Shown: piece by piece, positions 1-9,100 of the stretch
How positions within the stretch are numbered: the first letter of the stretch is position 1
How the letters are laid out: each line of letters starts with the position of its first letter
Origin: Bacteroidales bacterium
Lineage (GTDB): Bacteria; Bacteroidota; Bacteroidia; Bacteroidales; UBA7960
Length of the DNA stretch: 17,099 nucleotides
Direction: 5' to 3'
Assembly (NCBI GenBank): GCA_003557805.1
Contig: PWNY01000362.1
Span: forward strand, 1-17,099
Translations under genes and position numbers: made by a program
Notes under the pieces: model-generated
What the model was told of the DNA's origin: nothing
What the model saw: the letters and a program-made list of their open reading frames with translations, nothing else
The model's database searches: none

Positions 1-398
1 AAGGAGGTGCTGCAAACCCGTCTCCACCCGTAGGGCCCGCACTGGGCGCGAAGGGTGTGAACATCATGGAGTTTTGCAAGCAGTTCAACGCCCGTACGCA
101 GGACAAGGCAGGGAAGGTAATACCGGTTATCATTACCGTGTTCAAGGACAAGTCCTTTAATTTTATTATCAAGACCCCGCCTGTTGCTGTACAATTGCGT
201 GAGGCAGCCAAGATCAAATCTGGTTCAGCAGAACCCAACAGGGCTAAGGTAGCGACCATTACCTGGGATAAAGTCCGGGCGATCGCTGAAGAAAAGATGC
301 CAGACCTGAACTGCTTTACTGTTGAGTCGGCCATGAATATGGTTGCAGGAACGGCACGCAGTATGGGTATTCGTATCAAGGGGGAGCGCCCTGCTTAA
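1..398 (+). CDS. rplK: 50S ribosomal protein L11 (5'-truncated by window edge)
   Basis: Large-subunit protein L11 binds the GTPase-associated region of 23S rRNA at the base of the stalk. The reading frame is open from base 3. It begins with GGAANPSPPVGPALGAKGVN, the proline-rich hallmark of the L11 N-terminal domain, which holds the PSPP segment and the thiostrepton-loop contact. It continues with EFCKQFNART and ends with the rRNA-binding domain motif AGTARSMGI. About 131 residues are present. L11 usually has 141-147, so roughly 14 N-terminal residues lie upstream of the window. The GTG at 57 and the ATG at 66 are internal codons, not starts. rplA follows after 60 bases, as in the common rplK-rplA-rplJ-rplL order. 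The identification is secure from sequence and context. Confidence 0.97.
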   Translation, partial: GGAANPSPPVGPALGAKGVNIMEFCKQFNARTQDKAGKVIPVIITVFKDKSFNFIIKTPPVAVQLREAAKIKSGSAEPNRAKVATITWDKVRAIAEEKMPDLNCFTVESAMNMVAGTARSMGIRIKGERPA

Positions 399-420
399 TA
401 CCTGCTTAAAGCATGGTATT
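397..420 (+). promoter_or_regulatory. small hairpin across the rplK stop codon
   Basis: Bases 397-406 can pair with 410-420, with one bulged T at 414 and a 3-base loop at 407-409. This gives about ten base pairs starting inside the rplK stop codon. No T-run follows, so it does not look like an intrinsic terminator. It could slow 3' decay, tune rplK-rplA coupling or mean nothing. The pairing is visible in the sequence; any function is speculation. Confidence 0.25.
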
Positions 421-458
421 GGCAATGTGAATTATTAAAGCTTAACGCAATCTAAGAA

Positions 459-1154
459 ATGGCGAAACTAACGAAAAATCAAAAAGAAGCTTTATCAAAG
501 TTCGACAGGAACGGGGTCTATTCCTTACCCGAGGCGGCTGAGCTGGTCAAGAAGCTTAATTATGCGAAGTTTGACGCTTCAGTTGACCTGGATATCAGGC
601 TGGGTGTTGACCCCAGGAAAGCAAACCAGATGGTAAGGGGTGTCACCACCCTGCCTCATGGTACGGGTAAGACTGTTCGTGTACTTGTGCTTTGCGGTCC
701 GGAAAAGGAGGATGAAGCTAAAGAAGCCGGAGCTGATTACGTTGGCCTGGATGAATATGTTGAGAAGATCAAGGGCGGATGGACAGATGTGGACGTGGTA
801 ATTACCACTCCCAATGTTATGCCGAAGGTAGGCGCGCTGGGCCGTATACTTGGTCCCCGCGGACTTATGCCTAACCCCAAAGCCGGAACCGTTACCATGG
901 ATATAGGAAAGGCCGTGGCAGACGTCAAAGGCGGGAAGATCGACTTTAAGGTGGATAAATATGGTATAATCCATGCCGGTATCGGAAAAGTATCTTTTGA
1001 AAAGGAGAAACTTGTGGAGAATGCCAGGGAGCTCATCCAGACAATATTGAGGTTGAAGCCTGCAGCTTCCAAGGGAACATATGTGCGGAGCGTTTACCTG
1101 TCCAGCACAATGAGCCCGGGGATACAGGTTGACACCAAATCAGTGTCATTATAA
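459..1154 (+). CDS. rplA: 50S ribosomal protein L1
   Basis: L1 forms the mobile L1 stalk that helps release deacylated tRNA from the E site. In many bacteria it also represses translation of its own operon by binding the mRNA. The protein has 231 residues, the normal length. It carries the L1 core: a DLDIRLGVDPRKANQMVRG segment near residue 45, and the strongly conserved run from about residue 116, with MPKVGALGRILGPRG followed by LMPNPKAGTVT. The ATG at 459 gives the family-typical N-terminus MAKLTKNQK. It is preceded by an A-rich context (AAGAA) with no clear Shine-Dalgarno sequence. It lies between rplK and rplJ in the expected order. Confidence 0.98.
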   Translation: MAKLTKNQKEALSKFDRNGVYSLPEAAELVKKLNYAKFDASVDLDIRLGVDPRKANQMVRGVTTLPHGTGKTVRVLVLCGPEKEDEAKEAGADYVGLDEYVEKIKGGWTDVDVVITTPNVMPKVGALGRILGPRGLMPNPKAGTVTMDIGKAVADVKGGKIDFKVDKYGIIHAGIGKVSFEKEKLVENARELIQTILRLKPAASKGTYVRSVYLSSTMSPGIQVDTKSVSL

Positions 1155-1191
1155 ACAAGAGGTGGTTTACCTTTAAAGATGATAATGCTTT

Positions 1192-1725
1192 ATGAAAAGT
1201 AGAGAAGAAAAATATCAGATAATTGAATCGCTGACCGAAAGGTTGAAGAACAGCGATGTCATCTATCTGACCGACACCTCCGATCTGAATGTGGAAACTA
1301 TAAACAACCTCAGAAGGTTGTGCTTCAGGCGCAATGTTACAATGGAGGTTGTGAAAAACACCCTTCTTAAGAAAGCAATGGAAAAGAGCGAGAAGGAACT
1401 GGAACCCCTATACGGGGCCCTCAAAGGTTCCACTTCGATAATGCTTTCTGATACGGGTAATGTTCCCGCCAAGCTGATCAAGGAGTTCCGCAAGGCCAGA
1501 AAACTCGAAAAGCCGATTTTAAAGGCTGCATATATCGAGGAGGCCGTATTTGTTGGAAATGACCAGCTGGATACCCTGGCAAATATCAAGTCAAGGGAAG
1601 AGCTTATCGGAGATCTTATCGGACTATTGCAGTCACCCGTGCAAAACGTACTATCCCAGCTTAAGTCAGGTGGGGATACCATTGCGGGTGTTGTTAAAAC
1701 GCTTTCTGAAAAAGAGGAAGGCTAA
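1192..1725 (+). CDS. rplJ: 50S ribosomal protein L10
   Basis: L10 anchors the L7/L12 dimers to the 50S subunit and, with them, is the usual autogenous regulator of rplJL translation. The protein has 177 residues. The N-terminal rRNA-binding domain includes TINNLRRLCFRRNVTMEVVK and NTLLKKAME, and AKLIKEFRKAR lies near residue 95. The C-terminal helical tail from about residue 133 (SREELIGDLIGLLQSPVQNV) would carry the L7/L12 binding sites. Only 37 bases separate it from rplA, too short to show a classical L10 leader structure. The start at 1192 gives the usual short pre-helix N-terminus. Identification is by motif plus its position directly before rplL. Confidence 0.96.
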   Translation: MKSREEKYQIIESLTERLKNSDVIYLTDTSDLNVETINNLRRLCFRRNVTMEVVKNTLLKKAMEKSEKELEPLYGALKGSTSIMLSDTGNVPAKLIKEFRKARKLEKPILKAAYIEEAVFVGNDQLDTLANIKSREELIGDLIGLLQSPVQNVLSQLKSGGDTIAGVVKTLSEKEEG

Positions 1726-1780
1726 AAATCATTTAACACAAATTCAAACAGTAAAAAAACCCTATTAAAACAATAAGAAA
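1726..1780 (+). promoter_or_regulatory. A-rich, unstructured leader before rplL
   Basis: The 55 bases between rplJ and rplL contain almost no G. They are dominated by A, with an A-run near 1752-1758 and AAGAAA immediately before the ATG, and no Shine-Dalgarno sequence. In Bacteroidota, A-rich unstructured leaders are known to favour initiation without SD pairing. Because several copies of L7/L12 are needed per ribosome, an enhanced start here would make sense. The composition is visible; the function is inferred. Confidence 0.4.
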
Positions 1781-2161
1781 ATGGCAGATTTGAAAGCTTT
1801 TGCAGAACAATTGGTTAATCTTACGGTAAAAGAGGTTAATGAGTTGGCAACAATTTTGAAAGAAGAGTATGGAATAGAGCCTGCAGCCGCAGCTCCTGTT
1901 GCTGTAGCAGCAGCCGGTGGCGAAGGTGGCGGTGAGGCTGCCGAGGAGCAGACTCAGTTTGATGTCGTCCTGAAAGCGGCAGGCCCCTCTAAACTTGCAG
2001 TTGTTAAGCTCGTTAAGGAACTGACAAGCCTGGGTCTTAAGGAATCGAAAGAGCTGGTGGACAGTGCGCCAAAAGAGATCAAGGAAGGAGTTACAAAGGA
2101 CGAGGCCGAATCGCTGAAAAAACAGCTTGAAGAGGCCGGAGCAGAGGTTGAGATAAAGTAA
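1781..2161 (+). CDS. rplL: 50S ribosomal protein L7/L12
   Basis: L7/L12 is the multicopy stalk protein that recruits translational GTPases. The protein has 126 residues, the usual length. It shows an N-terminal dimerisation domain (residues 1-32, MADLKAFAEQLVNLTVKEV), an Ala/Gly-rich flexible hinge (about 34-55), and the C-terminal factor-binding domain. That domain contains FDVVLKAAGPSKLAVVKLVK and the GLKESKELVD motif, and the protein ends in EVEIK. The ATG at 1781 is preceded by AAGAAA. It is followed by a 131-base gap with a strong hairpin before rpoB. Confidence 0.98.
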   Translation: MADLKAFAEQLVNLTVKEVNELATILKEEYGIEPAAAAPVAVAAAGGEGGGEAAEEQTQFDVVLKAAGPSKLAVVKLVKELTSLGLKESKELVDSAPKEIKEGVTKDEAESLKKQLEEAGAEVEIK

Positions 2162-2180
2162 GCCCATACTTGTCAGTCAC

Positions 2181-2233
2181 TAAAGATCAGATTTCTGCCG
2201 AATGAGCCATTCGCTGTAGAAGTCTGATCTTTA
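2181..2233 (+). promoter_or_regulatory. long hairpin between rplL and rpoB (candidate attenuator or processing site)
   Basis: Bases 2181-2191 pair perfectly with 2223-2233 (11 bp, core AAAGATCAGA / TCTGATCTTT). The stem continues inward with 2193-2196 against 2218-2221. It is capped by 2200-2204 (GAATG) against 2208-2212 (CATTC) around a 3-base loop. The 3' side runs straight into a T-rich but interrupted stretch (TTTATTGCCGGTTATTCTG), so termination would be partial at best. In E. coli the equivalent gap holds an attenuator and an RNase III site that set the r-protein to RNA polymerase ratio. A similar role here is inference from position and structure. Confidence 0.6.
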
Positions 2234-2292
2234 TTGCCGGTTATTCTGTTTCTTCAGTTCATTGCTTTTAGTAACTTCAAATCCACAAACCC

Positions 2293-5200
2293 TTGGCAGC
2301 AAAACAAAAAACCGCAGAAAGGATTAATTTCGGAACAGTACCCCAGCACTTTGACTATCCCGATTTTCTTGAGATACAATTAAAGTCCTTCCAGGACTTT
2401 TTCCAGCTTGAGACCACCCCTGAAAACCGGAAGAATGAGGGCTTGTTCAAGGTGTTCAGCGAGAATTTCCCGATATCAGATGCCAGAAACAATTTCGTGC
2501 TCGAGTTTCTGGACTATTTTATCGACCCGCCCAAATACAGCATTCAGGAATGTATTGACCGCGGTCTTACATACAGTGTTCCGCTGAAAGCCAAGCTTAA
2601 ACTTTACTGTACCGATCCCGAGCACGAAGACTTCGAGACCATTATCCAGGATGTATATCTTGGCACAATACCCTATATGACCCCCAGGGGTACCTTTTTG
2701 ATCAATGGTGCCGAGCGGGTGGTAGTTTCACAGCTGCACCGCTCGCCCGGGGTATTCTTTGGCACAAGCGTGCATGCCAACGGCACACAGCTATACAGTG
2801 CCAGGATCATTCCGTTCAAGGGATCCTGGATAGAATTTGCCACCGACATCAACAGTGTGATGTACGCATACATTGACCGTAAGAAAAAACTTCCGGTCAC
2901 CACCCTGCTGCGTGCAATAGGTTTCGAGACCGACAAGGACATACTTGAGATATTCGGTCTTGCCGATGAGGTAAAGGTGACAAAAACCGGGCTGAAGAAG
3001 TATGTTGGCCGTAAACTGGCCGCAAGGGTTCTCCGTTCATGGGTGGAGGACTTTGTTGATGAGGACACAGGTGAGGTTGTCTCCATTGAGCGTACCGAGG
3101 TCATAATTGACCGTGAAACAGTCCTTGAAAACGAACATATTGACCAGATACTGGATGCTGGTGTAAAAACCGTTATACTTCACAAGAAGGGGGTTAATGT
3201 AAACGACTACATGCTGGTTTACAATACCCTTCAGAAGGATACCACCAACTCGGAGAAAGAGGCTGTTGAGTTCATTTACAGGCTGTTGAGGAATGCCGAC
3301 CCGCCGGATGATGAAACGGCAAGGAGCATGATAGACAAGCTCTTCTTCTCCGACAAACGCTATGATCTAGGCGATGTTGGCCGTTACCGCATTAACCGGA
3401 AGCTGAACCTGGAAACCCCAATGGATGTCAAGGTGCTTACCAGGGAGGATATTATCAGTATCGTAAAGTACCTGATAGAGCTGGTAAATGCCAAGGCCGA
3501 TATTGATGATATTGACCATTTGAGTAACCGCCGTGTACGTACAGTTGGTGAACAGCTGTACACGCAGTTTGGTGTCGGCCTTGCCAGGATGGCCCGTACT
3601 ATTCGTGAGCGCATGAACGTTCGTGACAACGAGGTTTTTGCACCCACCGACCTGATCAACGCAAAGACGCTCTCGTCGGTGATAAACTCATTTTTTGGTA
3701 CAAACCAGCTCTCCCAGTTTATGGACCAGACCAACCCGCTTGCAGAGATAACACATAAGCGGCGTATGTCGGCCCTGGGGCCGGGCGGGCTTTCAAGGGA
3801 GCGTGCCGGGTTTGAGGTAAGGGACGTTCATTTTACCCATTATGGCAGGCTTTGTACCATTGAAACACCGGAAGGCCCGAACATCGGGCTTATTTCCTCA
3901 CTCTGCGTATTCGCAAAGGTGAACGATCTTGGGTTTATAGAGACACCCTATTTCAAGGTTGAGGCCGGCAGGGTGCGTATTGACAAGCCCCCGCTCTACC
4001 TCTCGGCAGAGGAGGAGGAGACCGAAATAATCAGCCAGGCGAATGTTGAGCTTAAGCAGGACGGAAGATTTGCCGAGGAAAGGCTCAAGGTAAGGTACCA
4101 GGCGGACTATCCGATAGTTGAGCCCGAAAAGATCAACCTTATGGATGTAGGTCCAAACCAGATCGCTTCAATCGCGGCCTCCCTCATCCCATTCCTCGAG
4201 CATGATGACGCCAACCGTGCCCTTATGGGAAGTAATATGATGCGCCAGGCGGTGCCCCTGATCAACCCTGAAGTACCAATTGTGGGAACCGGCCTTGAGA
4301 AGAGGGTGGCAAACGATTCACGGGTCCTTCTGCATGCAGAGGGCCAGGGAGTCGTGGAGTATGTCGATGCTGACAGCATAGTGATAAGGTATGCAAGAAG
4401 CGAGGATGAAAGGCTGGTTAGTTTTGAGGATGATGTAAAGACTTATGAACTTACCAAGTTCAGCAAGACAAACCAGAACACCTGTATCAATCTTAAGCCT
4501 ACTGTCAGAAAGGGACAGAAGGTTAAAAAAGGGCAGCTGCTGTGCGAGGGTTATGCTACCAAAAACGGTGAGCTTGCACTGGGACGCAACCTGAAGGTAG
4601 CCTTCATGCCGTGGAAAGGTTACAACTTTGAGGATGCCATAGTGGTATCTGAGAAGATCGTACGGGACGACATATTTACCTCAGTGCATATTGAAGAGTT
4701 CTCCCTGGATGTGCGTGATACCAAACGTGGTGCCGAGGAGCTTACTGCGGATATTCCCAATGTGAGCGCTGACGCCATAAAGGACCTGGATGAGAACGGA
4801 CTTATAAGGATAGGTGCTGAAGTTAATGAAGGTGATATCCTCATTGGAAAGATTACTCCAAAAGGTGAAACTGACCCTACACCGGAGGAAAAACTTCTTC
4901 GTGCTATATTCGGAGACAAGGCTGGTGATGTTAAGGACGCATCCCTTAAGGCACCTCCTGCAACCAAGGGTGTTATTGTAGACAAAAAGCTGTTCTCAAG
5001 GATAATAAAGGACCGTAAGGCCAAGACAAAGGAAAAGGCATTCATTGAGAAACTTGACCAGGAGTTCAACAATAAGGCCGGAGAATTAAGGTCAAAACTG
5101 GTCGATAAGCTTATTGTGCTTGTCAGCGGCAAGACATCCCAGGGAGTTACTAACAGCCTTAAGGAATCAGTAGTTCCCAAGGGAACCAAGTTTACCCAGA

Positions 5201-6105
5201 AGATACTAAACAGTATCGATTACTCTACTATCAATCCCAATAACTGGACAACTGACAAGAAGAAAAATGACCTGATAAAGGAGCTTCTTCATAACTATTC
5301 TATCCAGTTCAAAGACCTTCTGGGCAATTACAACCGCAGGAAGTTCACCGCCACAGTTGGTGACGAACTGCCCACCGGTATAGTTCAGCTTGCAAAAGTC
5401 TATCTTGCCAAGAAAAGGAAGCTCAAGGTCGGGGATAAAATGGCCGGGCGACATGGTAACAAGGGTATCGTTGCAAAGATTGTCAGGCAGGAAGATATGC
5501 CGTTCCTTGAGGACGGTACACCTGTAGATATCGTGCTTAACCCCCTTGGCGTTCCATCAAGGATGAACCTGGGCCAGATATATGAGACTGTCCTTGGATG
5601 GGCCGGAGAGAAACTAGGCCTTACGTTCTCAACCCCGATATTCGATGGGGCAAATGTTGATTTGATAAACGAGTACCTGCAAAAGGCTGGACTGCCTGAG
5701 AACGGCAAAGTTTACCTTTATGATGGCGGCACAGGTGAACGCTTTGACCAGCCGGCCACAGTGGGGGTTATCTATATGCTGAAGCTCGGCCACATGGTTG
5801 ATGATAAGATGCATGCCCGTTCCATAGGACCATACTCGCTGATTACCCAGCAACCGCTTGGCGGTAAGGCCCAGTTTGGAGGGCAGCGCTTCGGGGAGAT
5901 GGAGGTTTGGGCTCTGGAGGCTTTCGGTGCAGCAAATGTGCTGCAGGAGATACTTACAATCAAGTCGGATGATGTGATCGGCCGTGCCAAAACATACGAG
6001 GCACTGGTCAAGGGAGATAACCTTCCGATACCCGGTGTGCCTGAATCATTCAATGTACTGGTACACGAACTCAGGGGCCTTGGCCTCAACATCAGGTTTG
6101 ACTAA
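2293..6105 (+). CDS. rpoB: DNA-directed RNA polymerase subunit beta
   Basis: This is the beta subunit of the core RNA polymerase. The protein has 1270 residues and is complete. Visible landmarks are the rifampicin-region cluster (FMDQTNP at 476-482, HKRRMSALGPGG from 488) with D478, H488 and S493 at the positions of E. coli D516, H526 and S531; NFED at 778-781; GDKMAGRHGNKG from 1047, with K1049 and K1057 near the active site; and the C-terminal clamp/switch segment from SIGPYSLITQQPLGG to the end ELRGLGLNIRFD. The rifampicin pocket carries the sensitive-type residues. The start must be the TTG at 2293: an in-frame TAA lies at 2272-2274, no ATG or GTG lies between, and the next ATG is about 130 residues inside conserved sequence. 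No Shine-Dalgarno sequence is visible. rpoC follows after 61 bases. Confidence 0.98.
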   Translation: MAAKQKTAERINFGTVPQHFDYPDFLEIQLKSFQDFFQLETTPENRKNEGLFKVFSENFPISDARNNFVLEFLDYFIDPPKYSIQECIDRGLTYSVPLKAKLKLYCTDPEHEDFETIIQDVYLGTIPYMTPRGTFLINGAERVVVSQLHRSPGVFFGTSVHANGTQLYSARIIPFKGSWIEFATDINSVMYAYIDRKKKLPVTTLLRAIGFETDKDILEIFGLADEVKVTKTGLKKYVGRKLAARVLRSWVEDFVDEDTGEVVSIERTEVIIDRETVLENEHIDQILDAGVKTVILHKKGVNVNDYMLVYNTLQKDTTNSEKEAVEFIYRLLRNADPPDDETARSMIDKLFFSDKRYDLGDVGRYRINRKLNLETPMDVKVLTREDIISIVKYLIELVNAKADIDDIDHLSNRRVRTVGEQLYTQFGVGLARMARTIRERMNVRDNEVFAPTDLINAKTLSSVINSFFGTNQLSQFMDQTNPLAEITHKRRMSALGPGGLSRERAGFEVRDVHFTHYGRLCTIETPEGPNIGLISSLCVFAKVNDLGFIETPYFKVEAGRVRIDKPPLYLSAEEEETEIISQANVELKQDGRFAEERLKVRYQADYPIVEPEKINLMDVGPNQIASIAASLIPFLEHDDANRALMGSNMMRQAVPLINPEVPIVGTGLEKRVANDSRVLLHAEGQGVVEYVDADSIVIRYARSEDERLVSFEDDVKTYELTKFSKTNQNTCINLKPTVRKGQKVKKGQLLCEGYATKNGELALGRNLKVAFMPWKGYNFEDAIVVSEKIVRDDIFTSVHIEEFSLDVRDTKRGAEELTADIPNVSADAIKDLDENGLIRIGAEVNEGDILIGKITPKGETDPTPEEKLLRAIFGDKAGDVKDASLKAPPATKGVIVDKKLFSRIIKDRKAKTKEKAFIEKLDQEFNNKAGELRSKLVDKLIVLVSGKTSQGVTNSLKESVVPKGTKFTQKILNSIDYSTINPNNWTTDKKKNDLIKELLHNYSIQFKDLLGNYNRRKFTATVGDELPTGIVQLAKVYLAKKRKLKVGDKMAGRHGNKGIVAKIVRQEDMPFLEDGTPVDIVLNPLGVPSRMNLGQIYETVLGWAGEKLGLTFSTPIFDGANVDLINEYLQKAGLPENGKVYLYDGGTGERFDQPATVGVIYMLKLGHMVDDKMHARSIGPYSLITQQPLGGKAQFGGQRFGEMEVWALEAFGAANVLQEILTIKSDDVIGRAKTYEALVKGDNLPIPGVPESFNVLVHELRGLGLNIRFD

Positions 6106-6166
6106 CGGCCGGCATTTATTGCGGCATATGATCAGATTAAAAAAATCTTCCTAACAAATCTTATAT

Positions 6167-9100
6167 ATGGCTTTCAGAAAAGAATCCAACGTAAAAAGCA
6201 ATTTCTCCAGTATTACCATCAGCCTGGCCTCTCCCGAATCAGTTCTGGAGCGATCGCATGGAGAGGTATTGAAGCCGGAAACCATTAACTACCGTACATA
6301 CAAGCCCGAAAGGGACGGATTGTTCTGCGAGAGGATATTCGGGCCGGTAAAGGACTGGGAATGCCATTGTGGAAAATATAAGCGCATACGTTATAAGGGT
6401 ATTGTTTGTGACCGTTGTGGTGTGGAAGTAACGGAAAAGAAGGTGCGCAGGGAAAGAATGGGGCATATTAAGCTGGTTGTGCCGGTAGCACATATCTGGT
6501 TCTTCCGTACCCTTCCCAACAAGATCGGTTACCTGCTAGGACTGCCTTCAAAGAAGCTTGACCAGATCATATACTATGAAAGGTATGTGGTCATAAATCC
6601 GGGTGTAAAGTCCGATGAGCTGAACTTCATGGACTTTCTGACCGAGGAGGAGTACTTCAACGTGCTTGAGTCAATACCGATGGAGAACCAGATGCTGGAT
6701 GATGACGATCCGAACAAATTTATCGCACGTATGGGTGCTGATGCACTAAAGGATCTACTTATCCGCCTTGACCTTGACCAGCTCTCTTACGACCTGAGGC
6801 ACAAAGCCAATACGGAAACCTCCCAGCAGCGCAAGGCCGATGCACTCAAGCGGCTGCAGGTGGTTGAGGCGTTCCGTGATGCACAGAAGACTATTGAGAA
6901 CAGGCCGGAGTGGATGATAGTGGATGTGGTTCCGGTTATACCTCCCGAACTTCGCCCGCTTGTTCCCCTGGATGGCGGTCGCTTTGCCACAAGTGATCTC
7001 AATGACCTATACAGGAGGGTAATTATCCGTAACAACAGGCTTAAGAGGCTTATTGAGATTAAGGCTCCCGATGTTATCCTGCGCAACGAGAAAAGGATGC
7101 TTCAGGAGGCTGTGGATTCACTGTTTGACAACTCCCGCAAGACAAATGCGGTCAAGACTGAATCCAACCGCCCGCTTAAATCTCTGTCAGACAGTCTTAA
7201 GGGTAAGCAGGGAAGGTTTCGCCAGAACCTGCTGGGAAAGCGTGTGGACTATTCGGCACGTTCGGTTATTGTGGTAGGCCCAGAACTGGGCCTGCATGAA
7301 TGCGGGATACCCAAAGAGATGGCTTCGGAGCTTTTCAAGCCTTTCATTATAAGGAAAATGCTCGAAAGGGGCATAGTCAAAACCGTTAAGTCGGCTAAAA
7401 AGATCGTTGACAGGAAGGACCCTGTTGTATGGGATATCCTCGAGAACGTACTTAAGGGCCACCCGGTTCTGCTAAACCGTGCTCCTACACTTCACAGGCT
7501 GGGTATTCAGGCATTCCAGCCAAAACTCATAGAGGGCAAGGCAATTCAGCTGCACCCGCTCGTGTGTACTGCATTCAACGCCGACTTTGATGGTGACCAG
7601 ATGGCTGTTCACCTGCCGCTTGGTAACGCAGCCATACTGGAGGCGCAGCTGCTGATGCTTGCATCGCATAACATTCTTAACCCTGCCAACGGCGCCCCTA
7701 TCGCTGTGCCTTCGCAGGACATGGTGCTTGGTCTCTACTATATGACCAAGGCGCGCAAGAGCACAAAAGAGAACCCGGTAAAAGGAGAGGGACTTACCTT
7801 CTATGGCCCCGAGGAGGTGATAATAGCCCACAATGAGGGGGCCGCAGACCTTCATGCCATTATAAAGGTCAGGGTCCCGGTTAAGGAGAAAGGTAAGCTT
7901 GTTGAAAAGGTGATAGAGACCACGGTAGGACGTGTGTTATTCAACCGCGTAATACCCGAGGATTATGGGTTCATTAACATGCTGCTCACCAAAAAGGCAC
8001 TGCGTGATGTTATCGGAGGAATAATGAAGGAAACCGGTATATCCCGCACGTCAAAGTTCCTCGATGATATCAAGGACCTTGGTTTTGACCTTGCCTTCCG
8101 TGGTGGCCTATCATTTAACCTTGGTGACATAATAGTACCCGAGGAGAAACAGATACTTATTGACCAGGCTGACCAGCAGGTTGAGGAGGTCCGTGCGAAC
8201 TACAGCATGGGATTTATTACGAACAACGAACGGTATAACCAGATAATTGATATCTGGACACACACAAACGCAAAGCTGACAAAAGTACTGATAGAAAAGA
8301 CCACCGCTGATAACCAGGGGTTTAACCCGGTTTTCATGATGCTGGATTCAGGTGCAAGGGGCTCCAAGGAGCAGATAAGGCAGCTGTCTGGTATGCGGGG
8401 TCTTATGGCAAAACCACAGAAGTCAGGGGCCAAGGGCGGCGAGATCATTGAGAACCCGATTCTTTCAAACTTCAAGGAAGGACTGTCGGTACTGGAGTAC
8501 TTCATATCGACACACGGTGCCCGCAAGGGTCTTGCGGATACAGCTCTCAAGACTGCCGATGCCGGTTACCTGACCCGCCGTCTTGTGGATGTTGCCCAGG
8601 ATGTCATCATAACTGAAAGTGATTGCGGTACGCTCAGAGGGCTGACGGCTACAGCACTTAAGAACAACGAGGAAACCGTTGAGGCACTGTATGACAGGAT
8701 ACTTGGGCGTAACACCCTGCATGACATATATCATCCCACTACCGGTGAAATGATAGTTGCAGCTGGTGAAGAGCTAACTGAAGAGATATCACAGATTATC
8801 GAGGATTCACCGATAGAGGCCGTTGAGATCCGGTCTGTACTTACCTGTGAATCAAAGGTGGGGGTTTGTGCCAAGTGCTACGGCCGTAACCTTGCAACAG
8901 GCCGCATGGTACAGAAGGGAGAGTCTGTAGGAGTTATTGCGGCACAGTCAATTGGTGAACCGGGTACACAGCTGACACTTCGTACTTTCCACGTTGGTGG
9001 TACTGCGTCTAATATAGCAACAGCCTCTAAGGTTAATGCAAAATATGGCGGAGTTCTTGAGATTGACGAACTGCGCTCAGTGCCTTTCACTGGTGATGAC

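Noticed and set aside
57..68. GTG or ATG as the rplK start
   Set aside because: The frame continues upstream with conserved L11 sequence to the window edge.
3718..3770. Rifampicin-resistance substitutions in rpoB
   Set aside because: The D478, H488 and S493 positions carry the sensitive-type residues.
4620..5189. 189-codon open frame on the minus strand inside rpoB
   Set aside because: Serine- and leucine-rich shadow of a strongly conserved rpoB region; no recognisable domain.
6106..6166. AGATT/AATCT repeat in the rpoB-rpoC gap as a terminator
   Set aside because: Five weak A-T-rich pairs with no T-tract after them; both genes need to be cotranscribed.
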